This document shows, one piece after another, positions 19,424 to 32,276 of a DNA stretch of 64,000 nt. Below the pieces are notes generated by a model. The model searched no databases. It had not been told where the DNA came from and saw nothing but the letters and a program-made list of their open reading frames with translations. This DNA comes from Cephalotus follicularis (Eukaryota; Streptophyta; Magnoliopsida; Oxalidales; Cephalotaceae), in NCBI GenBank assembly GCA_001972305.1, contig BDDD01000896.1:218535-282534 (forward strand), in the 5' to 3' direction. Made by a program: the position numbers and the translations under genes. Position 1 is the first letter of the stretch, and the number at the start of each line of letters is the position of its first letter.

Positions 19424-22400
19424 TTATTCAAACAAGGGAGGATATTCCTCTCGAATATGCTCCTCCAACTCCCAAGTAGCTTCGCTTTCGGGATGATTCT
19501 TCCATAAGACTTTTACAAAAGGGATAGTCTTACTACGAGTAACCCTCTCTTGTCTATCCAAAATAGCCTCAACCTCCTCATCGCAAGACAAGTCCTCGCG
19601 TATACTATCAAAAGGGTAGTGAACCACGTGCAAGGGATGGTACCGGTAACCCCTCAATAAAGACACATGGAACACATTATGAACATGAGATAATTGTGGA
19701 GGTAAAGCTAATCGGTAAGCAACAGCCCCAACCTTTTCCAGAATTTCAAATGGTCCAATAAACTGTGGACTCAACTTTCCTTTTAACCCAAACCTTCGAA
19801 CTCCTTTCCATGGTGAAACTTTTAGAAACACGTGTTCACCAACTCTAAACTCCAATTCTCTCCGATGTTTGTCCGCATAACTCTTCGGTCGAGATTGAGC
19901 TGCTTTTAGTCTCTCCCTAGCTATAGTCACATTTTCAGTAGTGATTTGAACTAGCTCAGGCCCTTCGATAGCTCTCTCGCCAACCTCATCCCAACACTTC
20001 GGAGATCGACATTTTCTCCCATACAGTGCCTCAAACAGATCCATCTGAATGCTAGCATGCCAACTATTATTATATGCGAACTCCACCAAGCTGAAATAAT
20101 CATCCCAGTTTCCAGCCCACTCTAATGCACGACACCTCAGCATGTCCTCTAAACTTTGGATGGTCCTTTCTGACTGTCCATCTGTCTGTGGGTGAAAAGC
20201 TGTACTGTAATTGAGCCGTGTTCCACAAGCTTTCTGGAATCCCTTCCAAAATCTGGATGTGAAACGAGGATCCCTATCCGAAACAATGGATACAGGAGTC
20301 CCATGTAGTCTCACAATCTCTTGCTAAAAAACTTCCGCCAACCGGTCTACAGAAAAATTCTCCCGGATAGCCAAGAAATGTGCTGATTTAGTCAAACGAT
20401 CCACCACTACCCAGATGGTATCACTCTTCTTAAATGTTCTTGGCAATCCTGTAACAAAGTCCATTGCTATGCTCTCCCATTTCCAAACTGGAACTTCCAA
20501 GGGCTGTAACAAAGCACTAGCTCGTTGTTGCTCAATCTTAACCTGCTGACAGATCAAACACCTCCCAACATACTCTGCTACATCCCTCTTCATTCCATTC
20601 CACCAGAAATTTCGCTTCAAGTCCCTATACATTTTCGTAGAACCTGGATGTATAGAGAACGGAGAACTGTGCGCCTCAGACAAAACAGCATCTCTGATAG
20701 TAGTATCTGCCGGCACACACAACCGACTACCCAACCAGATCACTCCATGTTCATCCACACGGAACTCTGACTGTTTACCCTTATCGACATTCTGGATTAA
20801 CGCCCATAGTTTACCATCATCACTCTGAGCCCTCTTAATCCAAGATATAAGGGTAGGCTCTATACTCATATTAGCCATATAACCTCCAGAACCCCGAACA
20901 AACAAGTTCAATTCCAAACGCTCCATATCTGCTATCAACTGCGGCTGAGTAAACAAAGCCGCAACACTTCCGGAGCTCTTCCTACTCAAAGCATCAGCTA
21001 CCACATTTGCTTTACCAGGGTGGTACTGAATATTCAAGTCATAGTCCTTCAAAAGCTCCAACCATCTACTCTGTCGCATGTTCAACTCCTTTTGCGTGAA
21101 GATGTACTTGAGACTCTTGTGATCAGTGAAGACATCACAAGTTTCTCCATACAAATAGTGCCTCCAGATTTTCAACGCAAAAACTACAGCTGCTAACTCC
21201 AGATCATGTGTAGGGTAGTTCACTTCATAAGGCTTCAACTGTCTTGAAGCATAAGCTATCACATGACCGTGCTGCATAAGAACACATCCCAAACCCTTCT
21301 TTGAAGCATCACTATATATCTGGTATCCCCCTGACCCAGACGGTAATCGAAGATTTGGTGCAGACACCAAACCGTTCTTCAATTTCTCAAAACTTGCTTC
21401 CCTTTCTTCATTCCACACAAACTTGGCTCCTTTTCTTAAAAGTTGTGTCAGTGGCAAGGCTATGGAGGAAAAGCCTTCCACAAACCGTCGATAGTAGCCT
21501 GCCAGACCCAAAAAGCTCCTAACTTCCGTTACCGTAGTAGGCCTCGGCCATTTGGTAATAGCCTCAACCTTAGCAGGATCCACACAAATACCATCTGCTG
21601 TAACCACATGGCCTAAAAATGTTACCTGCTCCAACCAGAATTCACATTTCGAAAACTTCGCATAAAGCTGATTCTTCCTCAAAATACCCAGCATTATCCG
21701 AAGTTGAGCTTCATGTTCTTCTCCCGACTTGGAATACACAAGAATGTCATCAATGAACACAATCACAAACTTGTCCAAGTATTCATGAAACACCCGATTC
21801 ATCAGATGCATAAAAACTGCCAGTGCATTTGTAAGTCCAAATGGCATCACCAGGAATTCATAATGTCCGTACCGTGTAGGAAAAGCAGTCTTAGCTATGT
21901 CATCATCTTTCACCCGCAGCTGATGATAACCCGATCTCAAATCGATCTTAGAAAAATACCATGCACCTTGGAGTTGATAAAAAAGGTCATCAATCCTAGG
22001 CAAAGGGTATTTATTCCTGATAGTAATTCTGTTTAGTTCTCTGTAGTCTATGCACAACCTCATAGAACCATCCTTTTTCCTGACAAAAAGAACCGAAGCT
22101 CCCCACGGTGAAGCACTAGGCCGGATAAAACCCCGATCCAACAATTCTTGCAATTGCTCCTTCAGTTCTTGCAATTCTAACGGTACAATTCTGTAAGGTG
22201 TTTTAGATATTGGTGCTGCTCCGAGAATGAGTTCGATGGTAAACTCCACTTCCCGTTGCGGTGGCAAACCCGGTAACTCCTCCGGAAACACATCTGAAAA
22301 TTCTCTAACTACCGGATAGTCCTCGAGGCGAGGCTCATCCTAAGAGACGTCTTTTACAACAGCTAGGTAACCCTCAGCACCCTTGGCTACCAACTTCCGA

Positions 22401-23935
22401 GCCTTCAGAGCAGAAATAACCTTAACTTCTTTTCTCGGCTGTGAACCCTGATAAACAAAAGCAGGCCTATCCACATCCCCAAACAAAACCCTCCGAGTGT
22501 GGCAGTCAATCGGGGCACGATGGTGATCTAACCAATCCATGCCAAGAATCATGTCGAAATCATGCATATCAATTGGGAAAAGATCCGCATCTCGAACGCG
22601 ATCATCAAAAGAGATAGGACAAGCAAGAAAACATTCATATATCACAACAGATGTACCCATAGGGGTCGAAAGAACCAAAACTGGATCCAGAGATAGAGAT
22701 GGCATCCCAAGATGCCAAACAAAAGATCTCGGTACTACAGAGTGAGTCGATCCAGTATCATACAAAACATAAGTCATATGACCACAAATAGAAACATAAC
22801 CCGAAACAGTACCTGGAGCACCTGCTGCCTGATGAGTGGTCAAAGCAAAGACTCGGCCGCCTACATTGCGCTGTCCGGCATTTCCATCATTACCTTTCTT
22901 CTCCTTTGCTCGAGGGTCTGTGCAATCCATGAAACGATGGCCCTGTTGTCCGCACACAAAGCATGCCCCCGTAGCTTTGTAACAAGTCCCAACCGGATGC
23001 CTCTTCCCACAAGTCTCGCACTGTGCAATCTGAAAATTGGGGTTACCCCCACCCGTATTCTTCTTTTGCTGCTTACTATTTCGGCCCTTATTCTGTTTTC
23101 CCGAATTTTGGCCCATAGAGTCTCCCCTATTTCTCTTCTTTTCTCCTTCTAAACGAGCAACCTGAAAGTCCAATCTTTCCATCTCTATATTCTTCGCGGC
23201 GTTTGCAACCTCTGACACATCCGCAAACCTTGAGTTAATCAGCTTACCCCTAAGCTGATAATGTAATCTCCATTTAAATTTTTCTGCCTGCTCCGCTGAT
23301 GACCCCGCTGCAGGTCCCGCAAAGCCCGCCAACCTGGTAAACCGTACCAAAAACTCGGTAATAGACTCTCCTTTCCTCTGTCTGGTCATTAGAAACTCCC
23401 TAGCATATGCCTCTTTATCAACAGTGGGGAAATACTGCTGATAAAAGATCTCACAAAAATCGGTCCAAGACAAAGTTTCAACAAAGCCTCTACCCTTGGC
23501 TGTCTTCAAAGTCTTCCACCATGTCTGGGCATAGCCCTCCAGCTTATATGCAACCAACTTAACCTTCTGATTATCACAGCATTCCAACACATAAAAAATC
23601 TTCTCTAAATGAGCAATACAATGCTCAGCCTCTACTGGTGTTGGCACCGAAGTAAAGGATCGCGGTCTCTATTTTTGGAACCTTTCCAGCCATACATGAA
23701 CTGGAATATCAGGATGGTCCCCAGCTCCCCTAGCTGCATGAGCATTAACTGGTTCATTCTCTTCAGCTACTTGCTCACGACGACCTTGCTCAGGATTTTG
23801 CGGTTGCTGCATCACTCGATTCACTTCCCGAGCCACAGCCTGTCGAACCATATCGTCAATTGCAGGCTCATTTCTTACTCCATCCTGAGCCACAACTAGT
23901 TCGGTCCTCTGAGGGGTGTTCCTTGTTCGTGCCAT
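19424..23935 (-). pseudogene. Gypsy chromovirus gag-pol polyprotein, element A, three in-frame TAG
   Basis: One continuous frame of 1503 codons starts MARTRNTPQRT at 23935. It is interrupted only by TAG codons at positions 89 (23669-23671), 532 (22340-22342) and 1204 (20324-20326). In order it has the gag core, CX2C-type cysteine pairs with zinc knuckle CFVCGQQGHRFMDC (325-338), protease YDTGSTHS (DTG at 393-395), and reverse transcriptase with [10 protein letters not shown] (FIDD at 727-730). RNase H ([20 protein letters not shown]), integrase ([37 protein letters not shown]) and a chromodomain-like tail ([19 protein letters not shown]) follow. Catalytic residues are present. Without readthrough it would not give a full polyprotein. 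It belongs to the Ty3/gypsy chromoviruses, most like Tekay/Del. Confidence 0.93.
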
Positions 23936-24080
23936 CTACACAACAAAACCCAAAACAAGATAAAGGCAAAAGAGTCAGAAGGTCAAAACGAAAGACACAA
24001 ACGAAGAAGTCCTAACCCAGTGTCTACCCGATCTCTCAGGTCAAACCTAGTCAGGTCTTCTGAGGAAACAAAACCTAACT

Positions 24081-24091
24081 CTCTGATACCA
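24081..24091 (-). other. Primer-binding site, initiator Met tRNA
   Basis: On the minus strand TGGTATCAGAG lies 5 bases (GATTG) inside the LTR end. It is complementary to the 3' end of plant initiator methionine tRNA, which primes minus-strand DNA synthesis. Confidence 0.88.
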
Positions 24092-24096
24092 CAATC

Positions 24097-26549
24097 TGTA
24101 ACACCCCCGATGGTGGGAGCCCTTACAGGTCATAATACCAAACTGAAACATAACGGAAATCTAAACAATAGACTGATACAAAACAGATGTGGTGGTCTAA
24201 ACACTTAACTTATAATACTGATATAAAACAGAGTCTGAAAATTTATCCAATCATAAAGAAAAACGAATCATAATCTGATATCCAAATACTGAAATCATAA
24301 CATAACCAAATTCTGAAAACGTTTTTACTGAAAACTAATCTGATCCTACTGGAAAACACAAGGACCAACTCCTAGCTAATCCTTGACAAAAGGGTAACTC
24401 TCATCACTTGTTTCCCCCATGCTCCTGAAAACCTGCCGCATAGAAACAAAAACGTGGCTGGGCAAACCTCAGTACGGATAAGGAATTGAAACAGTAAGCG
24501 GTAAACAAAATAATATGAACTTTAAATTCAGTAAATAACATAGTAAATATTCTTGAAAAGTAAAACATAATATTTAAAAGCGAACAGTTATAAAATCATC
24601 ATAACTTTGCGAAAACGTAACATCATAATCCAAAACATTATCTGATTCATAATTCCATAACAGAGAATTTCTGACATACATACATATATAGGTGCAAGGG
24701 GTTCGCGAGGCCCACATGCTCTGTCGAAAAAGTCGTGTACGGCACTACACAAACATTCTCATTACTGAATCTTATCTTACAATAACTAGAGTATACTCAT
24801 ACGCCTCAGAAGGATCCATATCCTACCCTCAGGATACATATTTAAAAGAGACGTCGTAGACCAATCACACCGCCACGGTAGGTGTCATGCCCTTCGTGCC
24901 AAAGAACATGCCAATGACACCTCATAGGTAGGGTTTTTCTCTGTATGTTATTATGCTAAAAACATTGTTTTACTCTAAAACAATTTTAATAATTTTCTAA
25001 ACAATTTCTGATCTTATCTGAAAATAAAATGTTGACTGTATCTGAACTTAACATACTTCCGAAAGTGGAAGCCATGTCTAAAACAATTATCATACTTTCA
25101 ATGACAGAAAATAATCAATATCCGAAGTAACAATGTTGAAATCCATTTCTGTAAGATTATTATCAAAATGAGAACATCCGTATCAAAACACGAGTTTTAT
25201 TGCTAATAAAAACAGGAACATAAATCCATTCGATAAAACGTATAAAATCATCATTTAATGAAAGTTTAATCGAAGGAGTACCAAAGAACGAAGAATCCGT
25301 ACCTTAGCCGATCGAACAATCTAAACAAACACGAATACTGGACAAAAGTATCCTAGAGTGTCCTACACTTCACCAGGAACGATATAAAGACCTAAAAATA
25401 CGAGTCCAAACATCACATATCATAAAAGAAATCAAAACATCAAAACTGTCATAAAGTGTCGACCGTTTGTTCCTACGCGTCGACGGTTTAATAGCACAAA
25501 TGAACAAAGCGTCGAGCCAAGAGTCGACAGACTAAGGCATAAAACAACACAAAGCGGCGACGCTCGGAACGAAAGCGTCGACGGTTTGTGCCAGACACAG
25601 AATAACAATGCAAAAGGTAGTTTCAATTTCATGAACAACTCTTAGTTTTTTATATACATAAGCTATAATAGCAATAACCAAACTTAAAAATAAGTCATAT
25701 GAGTCTGTATTTATCAATATGGTGATAACAAACACAAAATCATGAAAATAACAAGTTTAGCATAGTGTTCATGTCAAAATATGGTTTTTAAAAATAGTTT
25801 ACATAATCATGAACTATAGTTCAATTTTCCTGTATATAATCTGTAAAAACAGTAATATATATATATACATACATACGCCAATGCCATGATTTCTTGTTTT
25901 TAATCATCAATATAACAAATTATGCACAAAACCCATGAATGAACACAGCAGAAATTTAGTTTCAACAAGCTTCCAAAATCATGCTCTAGATCATGTTATA
26001 GTTGGTTTTAACACGAATTAAAAGATGATACAGAAACTACATAGTGTATACTAAAATTTCCGTTTATAATTTACCTCCAGAAAACGTTGAAATCGATGCA
26101 GAAAATGACTTGCAAGGTTGCTGTTTTGTTTGTCAAAAGTGCAGAAAAGGTTTATGCTTTTTAAAACGATTTCGTCTGGTTAATGCGAAAATCCATGTTT
26201 TTAATTGACAAAACCGTATTTTAAAACATTACTATACTAATCAAAACGCGTCTAACACTTAAGGAAATTGGATTGCCAGAAAAAGGAAAGAAATCAACCT
26301 TCCAAAAACACTGTCACCGTCCAAACTGATATGGAAAGCCGAACAAAGCGTCGACTGTTTACTTAAAGCGTCGACGGTTAACCACTTAAATACAAAACGC
26401 GTCAAAGTCACACGTTTAGGCGTCGACGTGCCACACAGCAGCCAAAGCGTCGGCGTTTCTAAAGAGAGCGTCGGCGCTTTGTGCCCAGAAAATAAAAGGA
26501 ATTCAAACCAAAAACCAAAGAGATTCGCATACCATGGCATAAATAAAAA
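24097..26549 (-). mobile_element. Element A middle LTR, first 57 bp missing
   Basis: The LTR starts TGTAACACCCCCG (plus-strand sense) and stops at AAATAAAAAA, joined directly to pol sequence ACCTCCAGAACC of the second unit. The join shares only one base (A). It matches 29766-32218 almost base for base. Palindrome clusters lie at 25455-25590 and 26345-26480. Confidence 0.9.
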
Positions 26550-29500
26550 AACCTCCAGAACCCCGAACAAACAAGTTCAAATCCAAACGCTCCATATCTG
26601 CTATCAACTGCGGCTGAGTAAGCAAAGCCGCTACACTTCCAGAGCTCTTCCTACTCAAAGCATCAGCTACCACATTTGCTTTACCGGGGTGGTACTGAAT
26701 ATTCAAGTCATAGTCCTTCAAAAGCTCCAACCATCTCCTATGTCGCATGTTCAACTCCTTTTGCATGAAGATGTACTTGAGACTCTTGTGATCAGTGAAG
26801 ACATCACAAGTTTCTCCATACAAATAGTGCCTCCAGATTTTCAACGCAAAAACAACAGCAGATAACTCCAGATCATGTGTAGGGTAGATCACTTCATAAG
26901 GCTTCAAATGTCTAGAAGCATAAGCTATCACATGACCGTGCTGCATAAGAACACATCCCAAACCCTTATTTGAAGCATCACTATATATATGGTATCCCCC
27001 TGACCCAGACGGTAATCGAAGAATTGGTGCAAACACCAAACCGTTCTTCAATTTCTCAAAACTAGCTTCCCTTTCTTCATTCCACACAAACTTGGCTCCT
27101 TTTCTTAAAAGTTGTGTCAGTGACAAGGCTATGGAGGAAAAGACTTCCACAAACCGTCGATAGTAGCCAGCCAGACCCAAAAAGCTCCAAACTTACGTTA
27201 CCGTAGTAAGCCTCGGCCATTTGGTAATAGCCTCAACCTTAGCAGGATCCACACTAATACCATCTGATGTAAACACATGACCTAAAAATGTTACCTGCTC
27301 CAACCAGAATTCACATTTCGAAAACATCGCATAAAGCTGATTCTTCCTCAAAATACCCAGCAATATCCGAAGTTGAGCTTCATGTTCTTCTCCCGACTTG
27401 GAATACACAAGAATGTCATCAATGAACACAATCACAAACTTGTCCAAGTATTCATGAAACACCCGATTCATCAGATGCATAAAAACTGCCAGTGCATTTG
27501 TAAGTCCAAATGGCATCACCAGGAATTCATAATGTCCGTACCGTGTAGGAAAAGCAGTCTTAGCTATGTCATCATCTTTCACCCGCAGCTGATGATAACC
27601 CGATCTCAAATCGATCTTAGAAAAATACCATGCACCTTGGAGTTGATAAAAAAGGTCATCAATCCTAGGCAAAGGGTATTTATTCCTGATAGTAATTCTG
27701 TTTAGTTCTCTGTAGTCTATGCACAACCTCATAGAACCATCCTTTTTCCTGACAAAAAGAACCGAAGCTCCCCACGGTGAAGCACTAGGCCGGATAAAAC
27801 CCCGATCCAACAATTCTTGCAATTGCTCCTTCAGTTCTTGCAATTCTAACGGTACAATTCTGTAAGGTGTTTTAGATATTGGTGCTGCTCCGAGAATGAG
27901 TTCGATGGTAAACTCCACTTCCCGTTGCGGTGGCAAACCCGGTAACTCCTCCGGAAACACATCTGAAAATTCTCTAACTACCGGATAGTCCTCGAGGCGA
28001 GGCTCATCCTAAGAGACGTCTTTTACAACAGCTAGGTAACCCTCAGCACCCTTGGCTACCAACTTCCGAGCCTTCAGAGCAGAAATAACCTTAACTTCTT
28101 TTCTCGGCTGTGAACCCTGATAAACAAAAGCAGGCCTATCCACATCCCCAAACAAAACCCTCCGAGTGTGGCAGTCAATCGGGGCACGATGGTGATCTAA
28201 CCAATCCATGCCAAGAATCATGTCGAAATCATGCATATCAATTGGGAAAAGATCCGCATCTCGAACGCGATCATCAAAAGAGATAGGACAAGCAAGAAAA
28301 CATTCATATATCACAACAGATGTACCCATAGGGGTCGAAAGAACCAAAACTGGATCCAGAGATAGAGATGGCATCCCAAGATGCCAAACAAAAGATCTCG
28401 GTACTACAGAGTGAGTCGATCCAGTATCATACAAAACATAAGTCATATGACCACAAATAGAAACATAACCCGAAACAGTACCTGGAGCACCTGCTGCCTG
28501 ATGAGTGGTCAAAGCAAAGACTCGGCCGCCTACATTGCGCTGTCCGGCATTTCCATCATTACCTTTCTTCTCCTTTGCTCGAGGGTCTGTGCAATCCATG
28601 AAACGATGGCCCTGTTGTCCGCACACAAAGCATGCCCCCGTAGCTTTGTAACAAGTCCCAACCGGATGCCTCTTCCCACAAGTCTCGCACTGTGCAATCT
28701 GAAAATTGGGGTTACCCCCACCCGTATTCTTCTTTTGCTGCTTACTATTTCGGCCCTTATTCTGTTTTCCCGAATTTTGGCCCATAGAGTCTCCCCTATT
28801 TCTCTTCTTTTCTCCTTCTAAACGAGCAACCTGAAAGTCCAATCTTTCCATCTCTATATTCTTCGCGGCGTTTGCAACCTCTGACACATCCGCAAACCTT
28901 GAGTTAATCAGCTTACCCCTAAGCTGATAATGTAATCTCCATTTAAATTTTTCTGCCTGCTCCGCTGATGACCCCGCTGCAGGTCCCGCAAAGCCCGCCA
29001 ACCTGGTAAACCGTACCAAAAACTCGGTAATAGACTCTCCTTTCCTCTGTCTGGTCATTAGAAACTCCCTAGCATATGCCTCTTTATCAACAGTGGGGAA
29101 ATACTGCTGATAAAAGATCTCACAAAAATCGGTCCAAGACAAAGTTTCAACAAAGCCTCTACCCTTGGCTGTCTTCAAAGTCTTCCACCATGTCTGGGCA
29201 TTGCCCTCCAGCTTATATGCAGCCAACTTAACCTTCTGATTATCACTGCATTCCAACACATCAAAAATCTTCTCTAAATGAGCAATACAATGCTCAGCCT
29301 CTACTGGTGTTGGCACCGAAGTAAAGGATCGCGGTCTCTATTTTTGGAACCTTTCCAGCCATACATGAACTGGAATATCAGGATGGTCCCCAGCTCCCCT
29401 AGCTGCATGAGCATTAACTGGTTCATTCTCTTCAGCTACTTGCTCACGACGACCTTGCTCAGGATTTTGCGGTTGCTGCATCACTCGATTCACTTCCCGA

Positions 29501-29604
29501 GCCACAGCCTGTCGAACCATATCGTCAATTGCAGGCTCATTTCTTACTCCATCCTGAGCCACAACTAGTTCGGTCCTCTGAGGGGTGTTCCTTGTTCGTG
29601 CCAT
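26550..29604 (-). pseudogene. Truncated gag-pol of element A, second unit
   Basis: This second copy starts MARTRNTPQRT at 29604. It shares the TAG at codon 89 (29338-29340) and codon 532 (28009-28011) with the first copy, and adds a TAA at 27193-27195 in the RT-to-RNase H linker. It contains gag, zinc knuckle, protease, RT with FIDD, and RNase H. It ends at the duplication join after NLFVRGSGG, lacking integrase and chromodomain. Shared stops show it was already defective before or when duplicated. Its 26550-27360 part differs from the first copy at several percent, while the rest is nearly identical. Confidence 0.9.
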
Positions 29605-29749
29605 CTACACAACAAAACCCAAAACAAGATAAAGGCAAAAGAGTCAGAAGGTCAAAACGAAAGACACAAACGAAGAAGTCCTAACCCAGTGTCTACCCGA
29701 TCTCTCAGGTCAAACCTAGTCAGGTCTTCTGAGGAAACAAAACCTAACT

Positions 29750-29760
29750 CTCTGATACCA
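29750..29760 (-). other. Primer-binding site, second copy
   Basis: This is identical to 24081-24091 (TGGTATCAGAG on the minus strand), with the same 5-base spacer to the LTR. Confidence 0.88.
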
Positions 29761-29765
29761 CAATC

Positions 29766-32276
29766 TGTAACACCCCCGATGGTGGGAGCCCTTACAGGTC
29801 ATAATACCAAACTGAAACATAACGGAAATCTAAACAATAGACTGATACAAAACAGATGTGGTGGTCTAAACACTTAACTTATAATACTGATATAAAACAG
29901 AGTCTGAAAATTTATCCAATCATAAAGAAAAACGAATCATAATCTGATATCCAAATACTGAAATCATAACATAACCAAATTCTGAAAACGTTTTTACTGA
30001 AAACTAATCTGATCCTACTGGAAAACACAAGGACCAACTCCTAGCTAATCCTTGACAAAAGGGTAACTCTCATCACTTGTTTCCCCCATGCTCCTGAAAA
30101 CCTGCCGCATAGAAACAAAAACGTGGCTGGGCAAACCTCAGTACGGATAAGGAATTGAAACAGTAAGCGGTAAACAAAATAATATGAACTTTAAATTCAG
30201 TAAATAACATAGTAAATATTCTTGAAAAGTAAAACATAATATTTAAAAGCGAACAGTTATAAAATCATCATAACTTTGCGAAAACGTAACATCATAATCC
30301 AAAACATTATCTGATTCATAATTCCATAACAGAGAATTTCTGACATACATACATATATAGGTGCAAGGGGTTCGCGAGGCCCACATGCTCTGTCGAAAAA
30401 GTCGTGTACGGCACTACACAAACATTCTCATTACTGAATCTTATCTTACAATAACTAGAGTATACTCATACGCCTCAGAAGGATCCATATCCTACCCTCA
30501 GGATACATATTTAAAAGAGACGTCGTAGACCAATCACACCGCCACGGTAGGTGTCATGCCCTTCGTGCCAAAGAACATGCCAATGACACCTCATAGGTAG
30601 GGTTTTTCTCTGTATGTTATTATGCTAAAAACATTGTTTTACTCTAAAACAATTTTAATAATTTTCTAAACAATTTCTGATCTTATCTGAAAATAAAATG
30701 TTGACTGTATCTGAACTTAACATACTTCCGAAAGTGGAAGCCATGTCTAAAACAATTATCATACTTTCAATGACAGAAAATAATCAATATCCGAAGTAAC
30801 AATGTTGAAATCCATTTCTGTAAGATTATTATCAAAATGAGAACATCCGTATCAAAACACGAGTTTTATTGCTAATAAAAACAGGAACATAAATCCATTC
30901 GATAAAACGTATAAAATCATCATTTAATGAAAGTTTAATCGAAGGAGTACCAAAGAACGAAGAATCCGTACCTTAGCCGATCGAACAATCTAAACAAACA
31001 CGAATACTGGACAAAAGTATCCTAGAGTGTCCTACACTTCACCAGGAACGATATAAAGACCTAAAAATACGAGTCCAAACATCACATATCATAAAAGAAA
31101 TCAAAACATCAAAACTGTCATAAAGTGTCGACCGTTTGTTCCTACGCGTCGACGGTTTAATAGCACAAATGAACAAAGCGTCGAGCCAAGAGTCGACAGA
31201 CTAAGGCATAAAACAACACAAAGCGGCGACGCTCGGAACGAAAGCGTCGACGGTTTGTGCCAGACACAGAATAACAATGCAAAAGGTAGTTTCAATTTCA
31301 TGAACAACTCTTAGTTTTTTATATACATAAGCTATAATAGCAATAACCAAACTTAAAAATAAGTCATATGAGTCTGTATTTATCAATATGGTGATAACAA
31401 ACACAAAATCATGAAAATAACAAGTTTAGCATAGTGTTCATGTCAAAATATGGTTTTTAAAAATAGTTTACATAATCATGAACTATAGTTCAATTTTCCT
31501 GTATATAATCTGTAAAAACAGTAATATATATATATACATACATACGCCAATGCCATGATTTCTTGTTTTTAATCATCAATATAACAAATTATGCACAAAA
31601 CCCATGAATGAACACAGCAGAAATTTAGTTTCAACAAGCTTCCAAAATCATGCTCTAGATCATGTTATAGTTGGTTTTAACACGAATTAAAAGATGATAC
31701 AGAAACTACATAGTGTATACTAAAATTTCCGTTTATAATTTACCTCCAGAAAACGTTGAAATCGATGCAGAAAATGACTTGCAAGGTTGCTGTTTTGTTT
31801 GTCAAAAGTGCAGAAAAGGTTTATGCTTTTTAAAACGATTTCGTCTGGTTAATGCGAAAATCCATGTTTTTAATTGACAAAACCGTATTTTAAAACATTA
31901 CTATACTAATCAAAACGCGTCTAACACTTAAGGAAATTGGATTGCCAGAAAAAGGAAAGAAATCAACCTTCCAAAAACACTGTCACCGTCCAAACTGATA
32001 TGGAAAGCCGAACAAAGCGTCGACTGTTTACTTAAAGCGTCGACGGTTAACCACTTAAATACAAAACGCGTCAAAGTCACACGTTTAGGCGTCGACGTGC
32101 CACACAGCAGCCAAAGCGTCGGCGTTTCTAAAGAGAGCGTCGGCGCTTTGTGCCCAGAAAATAAAAGGAATTCAAACCAAAAACCAAAGAGATTCGCATA
32201 CCATGGCATAAATAAAAAAGAATATGATATCATCAACAAACATATAAACATGTCAACATAGAAATGGGATATTAAA
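29766..32276 (-). mobile_element. Element A 5' LTR, full length (2511 bp)
   Basis: It starts TGTAACACCCCCG (plus-strand sense) and ends GGGATATTAAA, a variant of the usual GGGATATTACA. Next to it is GCTAC, the target-site duplication matching 9271-9275. Palindrome clusters lie at 31124-31255 and 32014-32150. Confidence 0.9.

Larger units (their letters stand above)
20881..26549 (-). repeat. 5669-bp tandem duplication, first unit
   Basis: The unit runs from inside pol, through gag and primer-binding site, to 57 bp short of the end of the LTR. It is repeated at 26550-32218 at a constant offset of 5669 bp. From about 21700 to 26549 I see almost no differences to the second unit, except a small group at 23530-23590; from 20881 to 21700 differences are frequent. 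Confidence 0.9.
26550..32218 (-). repeat. 5669-bp tandem duplication, second unit
   Basis: This is a copy of 20881-26549. After 32218 the LTR continues for 57 bp to its true end, showing that the unit boundary lies inside the LTR. The difference between the expected LTR-to-LTR period and 5669 bp is accounted for by loss of 19371-20880-equivalent sequence plus the 57 bp. Confidence 0.9.
9276..32276 (-). mobile_element. Composite gypsy (Tekay-like chromovirus) element A
   Basis: The element begins TGTAACACCCCCG at 9276 and ends at GGGATATTAAA at 32276, and is flanked by the direct repeat GCTAC at 9271-9275 and 32277-32281. It sits inside pol of A-prime. In minus-strand order it contains a 5' LTR (32276-29766), primer-binding site, gag and a truncated pol (29604-26550), an LTR lacking its first 57 bp (26549-24097), primer-binding site, complete-length gag-pol (23935-19424), polypurine tract, and a 3' LTR split by a Sirevirus (19370-18018 and 10156-9276). 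The LTR-internal-LTR-internal-LTR order inside one target-site duplication fits unequal crossing-over between LTRs followed by a deletion. The integrase plus chromodomain-like tail and the long LTRs suggest the Tekay/Del clade. Confidence 0.88.

Noticed and set aside
21704..22036. Plus-strand 110-residue frame repeated identically at 27373-27705
   Set aside because: It is the antisense shadow of the reverse transcriptase region; identity between the two copies only reflects the 5669-bp duplication.
22539..23899. Plus-strand frames 22539-22745, 22712-23152 and 23609-23899, with copies at 28208-29568
   Set aside because: They lie antisense to gag and protease, follow the codon phase of the sense gene, and contain no domain.
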